DNA of 28,218 bases from JAFGJQ01 sp964586145 (GTDB lineage Bacteria > Planctomycetota > Phycisphaerae > UBA1845). Shown piece after piece: positions 23,010-28,218 of this stretch (its first letter is position 1; every line of letters starts with the position of its first letter). The stretch spans positions 1 through 28,218 of the forward strand of contig CAZPHH010000065.1 in assembly GCA_964586145.1 (NCBI GenBank), in the 5' to 3' direction. The notes below the pieces were generated by a model. That model saw only the letters and a program-made list of their open reading frames with translations, was not told the DNA's origin and searched no databases. Made by a program: the position numbers and the translations under genes.

Positions 23010-23711
23010 ATGGACCCACAGACAGCGGCATTCGACCGAATCCGGGCCGTGGCGGTTCCGGCGGTGCTGGTGGTGGTGGCCGCTCTGCTTGGCGCCGGGC
23101 TTTGGCGGGTGCCGGAGGCAGTGCCTGCGGCCCAGCCCGTGCCGGCGTGGGCGATTGATCCGACGCCCATCCGCCGGCCGGTGCTGAAGCCGGAGTACGA
23201 GGTGGCCGGCTTCTCCATGCGATGCAGCGATTGTCACGACCTGTTCCCCTCCCCGGTCGAGACGGACCGGCCACTGACGCAGCATACGGAAATCGTGCTG
23301 AAGCACGGGATCAACACGCGGTGCTTCAACTGTCATCACCCGACGCGCCGGGACTTCCTGGTCGACGATCGCGGTGGCGAGATTCCCTTCGACCAGCCGC
23401 CGCTGCTTTGCGCCCGGTGTCACGGGCCGACCTACCGCGACTGGCTCCATGGAGCGCACGGGCGGACAGACGGCTTCTGGAACAAGCAGATGGGCCCGCA
23501 GGAACACCGCAAGTGCGTGGAATGCCACGATCCGCACGAGCCTCCGTTCCCGCCCATGCCGCCGGCCGCGGGGCCGAACACGCTGCGCATGGGTGAGCAG
23601 GGGGCCCCGCACGAACCCGAGGCCGTTCACAACCCGCTTCGCATATACCAGCAGGGCGCCGGGCGCGAGCCCGTTGCCGGTGCGGTGGCCGGGGAGGACG
23701 CTCATGAGTGA
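23010..23711 (+). CDS. Membrane-anchored tetraheme cytochrome c
   Basis: The 233-residue product has an N-terminal hydrophobic helix (about 12-31) that should anchor it in the inner membrane with the rest periplasmic. Four CXXCH c-heme sites follow: CSDCH (72-76), CFNCH (105-109), CARCH (134-138) and CVECH (169-173), then a proline-rich tail of about 55 residues. It is probably an electron-transfer subunit between the membrane module and the octaheme enzyme encoded downstream, comparable in position to NrfB or NrfH; the heme spacing does not clearly match NapC/NrfH. ATG 23010 is chosen for the GGTGGAG site (22996-23002), although the frame opens at 22950. The stop overlaps the next gene by eight bases, indicating translational coupling. 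Confidence 0.9.
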   Translation: MDPQTAAFDRIRAVAVPAVLVVVAALLGAGLWRVPEAVPAAQPVPAWAIDPTPIRRPVLKPEYEVAGFSMRCSDCHDLFPSPVETDRPLTQHTEIVLKHGINTRCFNCHHPTRRDFLVDDRGGEIPFDQPPLLCARCHGPTYRDWLHGAHGRTDGFWNKQMGPQEHRKCVECHDPHEPPFPPMPPAAGPNTLRMGEQGAPHEPEAVHNPLRIYQQGAGREPVAGAVAGEDAHE

Positions 23712-24699
23712 CACGGATCCGGGATCCGAATCTCCCCGGCTGACGCGTCGCGGGTTTCTTCGCAAGGGGGCCGCTGCGGCGGCGGGTGGCGCGGCCGTGG
23801 CCGCGGCGCTGTCGCCGTTGCGTGACCTGGCGCCGGACGATATCCCGACGATCGAGCGGCTTTTCCAGAAACACTACAAAGAGATGACGCCCGCGGACAA
23901 GGAGCGGATCTTCGCCCGCATCGAGCGGGAGGTGAAGGCCCGGCACGGCGTCAAGACGCGGCTGACCGACCCGCCGCCGCTGGACGGGGTGGAGTACGTG
24001 TACGCGTTGAACATCAGCCGCTGCATCGGCTGTCGCAAGTGCGTGCATGCGTGCGTGGCGGAGAACAACACGGCGCGGGCGCCGGAAATCCAGTACATCC
24101 GCGTGCTGCAGATGCCCAAGGGGAGCCAGAACGTCGAGAGTTCCGACCATCACTACGACCCGCCGGTGGTGCCGCAGCCGGACAGCTACTACATGCCCGT
24201 GCAGTGCCACCAGTGTGCCAAGCCGCCGTGCGTGAAGGTGTGCCCCACGGAGGCGACCTGGCAGGAGCCGGACGGCATTACCGTGGTGGATTACGACTGG
24301 TGCATCGGCTGCCGCTATTGCGAGGCGGCGTGTCCGTACTGGGCGCGGCGGTTCAACTTCACCGAGCCGGAGGTCCCCGAGGGGTCGCTGAACCCGGACA
24401 TGTCGTATCTGTCGAACCGTCCGCGGCGCAAAGGGGTTGTCGAGAAGTGCACGTATTGCCTGCACCGCACGCGCCGGGGTCGGATGCCCGCATGTGTCGA
24501 GGTTTGCCCCACTGGCTCGCGGAAGTTCGGCAACGTGCTCGATCCGGAGAGCGAGGTGGCGTACATCCTGCGGCACAAGCGGATATTTGTCTTCAAGGAG
24601 GACGTCGGTACGGTGCCGCGGTTCTTCTATTACTTTGACGAGCGGGGCAGCCGGTACCACGAGCCGATCGCACCGGTGCAGCCGGGGGCCGACGCATGA
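23704..24699 (+). CDS. Tat-exported iron-sulfur protein with four [4Fe-4S] clusters (NrfC/DsrO/PsrB type)
   Basis: This is the periplasmic electron-transfer subunit of an iron-sulfur/NrfD membrane complex, with 331 residues. The N-terminus carries a twin-arginine signal T-R15-R16-G-F-L-R-K followed by an Ala-rich hydrophobic stretch. Sixteen cysteines form four cluster motifs: C107/C110/C113/C117, C168/C171/C176/C180, C200/C203/C206/C210 and C249/C252/C264/C268. The spacing is that of the NrfC/DsrO/PsrB family. ATG 23704 lies inside the end of the tetraheme gene, and the stop overlaps the NrfD-like start by four bases (ATGA), so the three genes are translationally coupled. Family assignment is firm; the true redox partner is inferred from the operon. 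Confidence 0.94.
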   Translation: MSDTDPGSESPRLTRRGFLRKGAAAAAGGAAVAAALSPLRDLAPDDIPTIERLFQKHYKEMTPADKERIFARIEREVKARHGVKTRLTDPPPLDGVEYVYALNISRCIGCRKCVHACVAENNTARAPEIQYIRVLQMPKGSQNVESSDHHYDPPVVPQPDSYYMPVQCHQCAKPPCVKVCPTEATWQEPDGITVVDYDWCIGCRYCEAACPYWARRFNFTEPEVPEGSLNPDMSYLSNRPRRKGVVEKCTYCLHRTRRGRMPACVEVCPTGSRKFGNVLDPESEVAYILRHKRIFVFKEDVGTVPRFFYYFDERGSRYHEPIAPVQPGADA

Positions 24700-25931
24700 G
24701 GCGATACCTCACGTTCGTCTGGGAGTGCGTGCGCCTGAGCTTCGTCGGCGATTGGCGGTACCACGCGTGGATGACGGTCCTGACCGTGGTGGCGCTCGCG
24801 GGGCTCTATGCGTACTGCCACCAGCTTGTGCATGGGCTGGTCACCACGGGCATGACGGACCAGGTGTCGTGGGGGCTGTACATCGCGAACTTCACGTACC
24901 TGGTGGGGTTGGCGGCCGCGGCGGCGATGCTGGTCATTCCCGTGTACGTGTATCGCAACATGCACCTGCACGACGTGGTGATCTTCGGCGAGCTGCTCGC
25001 GGTGGCCGTCATTGTCATGTGCCTGCTTTTCGTGACGGTGGACCTTGGCCGGCCGGACCGGTTTCTGCATCTGCTGCGGCGGTTCAACTTCCCCATGTCC
25101 ATGCTGACGTGGGACGTGATCGCCCTGAACGGGTACCTGCTGCTGAATCTGCACATCTGCGGCTACCTGCTGTACAGTGCGTACTGCGGGCGAAAGCCGT
25201 CTCCGGTGTTCTACGTGCCGTTCGTGTTCGTGGCGATCGTGTGGGCGGTGAGCATCCACACGGTGACGGCGTTCTTGTACGTGGGGCTGGGCGGCCGGCC
25301 GTTCTGGAACTCGGCCATCATCGCCCCGCGTTTTCTGGCCAGCGCGTTTGCCGCGGGGCCGGCGTTCATCATTCTCACGCTGCAGGTCGTGCGGCGGTAC
25401 ACGAACCACCGGGTCCGTGACGACGCCCTCATGACGCTCCGCCGCATCGTGCAGGTCGCGATGATCATCAACCTGTTCCTGCTTGGCTGCGAGGTTTTTA
25501 CGGAGTTCTACACAGACTCGGCCCACCTCGCCTCCGCCCGCTACCTCTACTTCGGACTGCACGGGCGGCGCGCTCTGGTTCCGTGGATCTGGACGGCCAT
25601 CGCGTTCAACCTGGTCGCGACGCTGCTGCTGGTGCTTCCGGCGTCTCGCGGGTTGCGCTGGTTGAACGTGGCCGGCGTGCTGGCGATCGTGGCCATCTGG
25701 ATCGAGAAGGGCATGGGCCTGATTGTCCCGGCCTTCGTGCCGACCCCGCTGGGCGAGGTCGTCGAGTACCACCCGACCGGACACGAAATCATGGTCTGTC
25801 TGGGCATCTGGGCGTTCGGCCTGCTGCTGTACACGATTTTCGTGCGGATTTCCGTGCCCGTGCTGGCGGGCGACGTGAGCTTTGCCAAGCGGCACGGCGC
25901 TCCCCCCGGCACGGGGAAGGCGGCGACGTGA
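24696..25931 (+). CDS. NrfD/DsrP-type quinone-interacting membrane protein
   Basis: This polytopic inner-membrane protein of 411 residues has about ten predicted helices. It shows the family segments S-W-G-L-Y-I-A-N-F-T-Y-L-V-G (58-71), V-D-L-G-R-P-D-R-F (115-123) and F-N-F-P-M-S-M-L-T-W-D (130-140). NrfD/PsrC/DsrP proteins oxidise or reduce the quinone pool and pass electrons to the partner iron-sulfur subunit, here encoded just upstream with a four-base overlap. The length favours the longer DsrP/HmeB-like branch over NrfD itself (about 320). The octaheme gene follows after 60 bases. Direction of electron flow is not determinable from sequence. Confidence 0.93.
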   Translation: MRRYLTFVWECVRLSFVGDWRYHAWMTVLTVVALAGLYAYCHQLVHGLVTTGMTDQVSWGLYIANFTYLVGLAAAAAMLVIPVYVYRNMHLHDVVIFGELLAVAVIVMCLLFVTVDLGRPDRFLHLLRRFNFPMSMLTWDVIALNGYLLLNLHICGYLLYSAYCGRKPSPVFYVPFVFVAIVWAVSIHTVTAFLYVGLGGRPFWNSAIIAPRFLASAFAAGPAFIILTLQVVRRYTNHRVRDDALMTLRRIVQVAMIINLFLLGCEVFTEFYTDSAHLASARYLYFGLHGRRALVPWIWTAIAFNLVATLLLVLPASRGLRWLNVAGVLAIVAIWIEKGMGLIVPAFVPTPLGEVVEYHPTGHEIMVCLGIWAFGLLLYTIFVRISVPVLAGDVSFAKRHGAPPGTGKAAT

Positions 25932-25991
25932 CGGGCGATGCGGCGTTTGGCCGCAGGGGAAACTGCTATGGAAACAACAAGAGGCGGAATC

Positions 25992-27440
25992 ATGAAACAC
26001 ACGATTGTCGGTGCGTGGGCGGTGGCCGTCGTTTTCTTGTGCGGTGCGGGTCCGGCCACCGGTCAGACGTGGGGCCTTTCGGAGATGTCCAAAGAGAGCC
26101 GGGCGTGTGTGGACTGTCACAAGATGGAGGACCCCGCCGTCTATCAGCAGTGGGGCTCCAGCAAGCACTTCCGCGCCAACATCTCCTGTTATGAGTGTCA
26201 CGCGGCCCGGGAGGACGATCCCGACGCGTTCCGGCACGAAGGCCAGTGGATCGCCACCATCGTTTCGCCCAAGGACTGCGCCCGCTGCCACGTGAAGGAG
26301 ACGACGGAGTTTGGCGCGTCGCACCACTCCAAGGGCGCCCGCATTCTGGGCTCGCTCGACAACACGCTGGCGGAGGTGGTAGAGGGCAATCGCGGCATGG
26401 TCACGCCGGCATTCCAGCAGGGCGTGGCCGCCTCTGCGGTTCTGGGCTGCTGGCAGTGCCACGGGTCCGAGATCAAGGTGTTGCCGGGCGGCAAGCTCGA
26501 TCCGGCCACCTGGCCCAACACGGGGATTGGCCGGATCAACCCGGATGGGTCGGAGGGTTCCTGCTCCGCCTGCCACAGCCGGCACGCCTTTTCCGCGGAG
26601 CAGGCCCGCAACCCGGACAACTGCGGCAAGTGCCACATGGGCCCGGACCATCCGCAGATGGAGATCTACTACGAGTCGAAGCACGGCATCGCGTTCCGCG
26701 CGTACAAGGACCGGCTGAACCTGGACTCGCCCAAGTGGATCGTCGGCGAGGACTACAGCCACGCCCCCACCTGCGCCACGTGCCACATGAGCGCCACCCG
26801 CAACCAGCCGGTTTCGCACGACGTGGGGTTGCGCATCAGTTGGAACAACCGGCCGGCCGTTTCCATCCGGCCTGAGGAATCGGATGCGAAGATGGGTTTG
26901 CCGGGTGCCTCGATCAACTGGCAGACCCGGCGGGCCTCCATGAAGGACGTGTGTCTCAATTGCCACCAGCCGCAGTGGGTGAACAATTTTTACGTTCAGT
27001 ACGACAGCCTGATTGAGCTGTACCACGCGAAGTTCGCGAAGCCGGGTCTGGAGCTGTACGCCCTGGCGAAGCCGCTTCTGCGGCCGGCGGAGTTTTCGAA
27101 CCCGATCGACTTCACCTGGTACGAGATCTGGCACCACGAAGGCCGCCGCGCCCGGCACGGCGCGTCCATGATGGGCCCGGACTACACCCACTGGCACGGC
27201 ACCTACGAGGTGGCCAAGCATTTTTACGCGAAGTTCGTTCCGGAGCTGGAGAAGCTGATCGAACGGGGCCGGCAATCCGAGGACGCGGGCAAAAAGGCTG
27301 CGGCCGAGGCGCTGGGCGCCAAGCTTGACGAGGTCCTGAACTCCGAGAACCACCGCTGGTACCTCAACCGCATGGACCCGGCGGAAAAGGAACGCCGCGA
27401 CAAGCAGCGCGAGGAATTCCAGAAGCGCTACGGCCAGTAG
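25992..27440 (+). CDS. Octaheme cytochrome c, hydroxylamine oxidoreductase (HAO) family
   Basis: This is the likely catalytic subunit, with 482 residues. A Sec signal peptide (MKHTIVGAWAVAVVFLCG..., about 24 residues) is followed by eight CXXCH sites starting at C39, C66, C96, C153, C191, C211, C261 and C321. The stretch T-W-P-N-T-G-I-G-R-I-N-P-D-G-S (173-187) leading to CSACHSRH, and the C-terminal G-P-D-Y-T-H-W-H-G (395-403), are HAO-family features. By family order heme 4 (C153-H157) should be the P460-type active site. The C-terminus is charged and helical with no membrane anchor. HAO-family enzymes oxidise hydroxylamine or hydrazine, or reduce nitrite/NO/hydroxylamine when the heme-tyrosine cross-link is absent. 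ATG 25992 is chosen for the signal peptide and a GAGG site; ATGs at 25938 and 25968 are in frame upstream. Confidence 0.93.
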   Translation: MKHTIVGAWAVAVVFLCGAGPATGQTWGLSEMSKESRACVDCHKMEDPAVYQQWGSSKHFRANISCYECHAAREDDPDAFRHEGQWIATIVSPKDCARCHVKETTEFGASHHSKGARILGSLDNTLAEVVEGNRGMVTPAFQQGVAASAVLGCWQCHGSEIKVLPGGKLDPATWPNTGIGRINPDGSEGSCSACHSRHAFSAEQARNPDNCGKCHMGPDHPQMEIYYESKHGIAFRAYKDRLNLDSPKWIVGEDYSHAPTCATCHMSATRNQPVSHDVGLRISWNNRPAVSIRPEESDAKMGLPGASINWQTRRASMKDVCLNCHQPQWVNNFYVQYDSLIELYHAKFAKPGLELYALAKPLLRPAEFSNPIDFTWYEIWHHEGRRARHGASMMGPDYTHWHGTYEVAKHFYAKFVPELEKLIERGRQSEDAGKKAAAEALGAKLDEVLNSENHRWYLNRMDPAEKERRDKQREEFQKRYGQ

Positions 27441-27610
27441 CCGCATGGATGCCGCGGGCGGGATGTGTGTCATCGTGTGGCGCTGTGAATGCGTGTGGTG
27501 TGTCACGCTGATTGCGAATCCTCCTTCAGCACATATAACCGCGCGGGTGTTCGGTTGGGGGGAAGGGGGAAGAGGCATCCCGGCGCGCCGGGACAGGCTT
27601 CGGCACGTGG

Positions 27611-27650
27611 GCAGCAGGCACGAAGGCACGGAGGCACGCAGGCACGAAGG
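27611..27650 (+). repeat. Octamer repeat array, copy 3
   Basis: About four to five units, mainly GGCACGAA, GGCACGGA and GGCACGCA, are in tandem. This copy is dominated by the GGCAC-type unit found at the left edge of copy 1. Confidence 0.75.
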
Positions 27651-27945
27651 GGAGGACGCCGGCAGTGGCCGGCGGGGGTTGCCTGAGGTCGTGCGCCGGG
27701 CCTGGCGCCCCGGCGGTGGCCTGTCATCCATGCCGCGCGGAAACCACGCATCGCATTTGCGTGCAGTAACCACGCGTTCGCTTGCCGGCACACACTGCAT
27801 GAGCCCCCATGATTATGCGTCACCGTGCGGCAGAAAATGGGTTGCCCAGTTTGCCTGGGTGGCCGGTCTTGCCCGGAATTTCGTGACCAATTGTTGAAAT
27901 GTCGGGGTTTGGAGGGCAGATGCTCGGGCGAAAAGTGAAAAGAAA

Positions 27946-27984
27946 GCAGGGACGAAGGGACAGAGGGACGAAGGGACGAAGTGA
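27946..27984 (+). repeat. Octamer repeat array, copy 4
   Basis: About five units (GGGACGAA, GGGACAGA, GGGACGAA) end in GACGAAGTGA, nearly the same right edge as copies 1 and 2. Confidence 0.75.
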
Positions 27985-28130
27985 GGGTGGGAGGCTGGGG
28001 GGTTTGGGTCGTGGGAAGGGGTGAGGGGGGTTGTAACGTTTGCTACTGGGGGCGGGGGAAGCGAACAGGCCGCCTGCGGCGGCCAAAGCAAAAAGCAGAA
28101 AACAAAAAGCAGAAATGAGGGAGCGACGGC

Positions 28131-28175
28131 GGAAGAAGGCACGGAGGCACGGAGGGACGCAGGCACGAAGAGAAG
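28131..28175 (+). repeat. Octamer repeat array, copy 5
   Basis: GGCACGGA units are followed by GGGACGCA and GGCACGAA and then AGAAGG. It lies 40 bases before the window end and is followed by AAACGCAAA (28210-28218), the start of an A-rich octamer stretch cut by the window edge. Confidence 0.75.
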
Positions 28176-28218
28176 GTCGCCGGCGTGTGGCGGCGGCGAT
28201 GCTTGGGGGAAACGCAAA

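Larger units (their letters stand above)
27441..28218. other. Repeat-rich region without a supportable gene
   Basis: No open frame here has recognisable protein features; a 150-codon frame at 27445-27897 looks like chance in GC-rich DNA and passes through repeats. The region holds three octamer arrays (27611-27650, 27946-27984, 28131-28175), an A-rich AAAGCAG-type stretch (28083-28118) and small hairpins near 27846-27876. I see no clear terminator for the cytochrome operon. Confidence 0.6.

Noticed and set aside
25992..27440. The octaheme protein as NrfA or octaheme tetrathionate reductase
   Set aside because: It has eight standard CXXCH sites and lacks the CXXCK active-site motif of those enzymes; the TWPNTGIGRINPDGS and DYTHWHG stretches fit the HAO family.
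24630..27800. A 1,056-codon open frame on the minus strand across the cytochrome operon
   Set aside because: It lies antisense to genes with clear heme and iron-sulfur motifs, has no domain of its own and shows the Arg/His/Pro/Gln-rich composition of GC-rich shadow frames.
27445..27897. A 150-codon frame after the octaheme gene
   Set aside because: It runs through an octamer array, has no recognisable domain and changes composition along its length.
27611..28175. Repeat arrays considered as a CRISPR array
   Set aside because: The units are eight bases in direct tandem with no spacers, and no cas genes are present.

Overview
The window is a GC-rich bacterial chromosome segment, most likely from the phylum Planctomycetota (Phycisphaerae-like). 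This is an inference. It rests on three short membrane proteins with the zinc ribbon C-x2-C-G/N-Y-x-L...C-P-E-C-G that is common in that phylum, on a GldA-like ABC transporter of the type planctomycetes carry, on scattered arrays of eight-base units between genes, and on a nitrogen-cycle-like multiheme cytochrome cluster. No ribosomal or other taxonomic marker is present to settle it.

Left part (1-12.6 kb). A minus-strand DUF72/YecE protein is divergent from a three-gene plus-strand operon: a large membrane-anchored protein of unknown function, an ABC-2 ATPase and a duplicated ABC-2 permease. Then come tRNA-Cys(GCA) with a recognisable promoter, a zinc-ribbon membrane protein, a cluster of hairpins, and on the minus strand a CpaE/TadZ-like ATPase, the tRNA pseudouridine synthase TruD and another zinc-ribbon protein. 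A plus-strand hydroxypyruvate reductase/glycerate dehydrogenase-like enzyme follows.

Middle part (12.6-22.6 kb). Plus-strand genes encode a small LysM lipoprotein, the helicase RecG, a K+ uptake pair (TrkH/KtrB-type channel plus KtrA/TrkA-type RCK subunit), a GspE/PilB-type secretion ATPase and a third zinc-ribbon protein. A short relic of an ImuC/DnaE2 error-prone polymerase sits directly beside a repeat array. On the minus strand are a Rieske ferredoxin and a stand-alone NeuB-type sialic (nonulosonic) acid synthase.

Right part (22.6-28.2 kb). The most interesting system is a tightly coupled plus-strand operon preceded by an FNR/DNR-type palindrome. It encodes a membrane-anchored tetraheme cytochrome c, a Tat-exported protein with four [4Fe-4S] clusters (NrfC/DsrO type), an NrfD/DsrP-type quinone-reactive membrane protein and an octaheme cytochrome of the hydroxylamine oxidoreductase (HAO) family. 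The layout looks like nrfABCD with an octaheme HAO in place of the pentaheme NrfA. It suggests a quinone-linked periplasmic nitrogen-oxide (nitrite, NO or hydroxylamine) redox complex used under low oxygen. The last ~780 bases hold no supportable gene but several repeat arrays.
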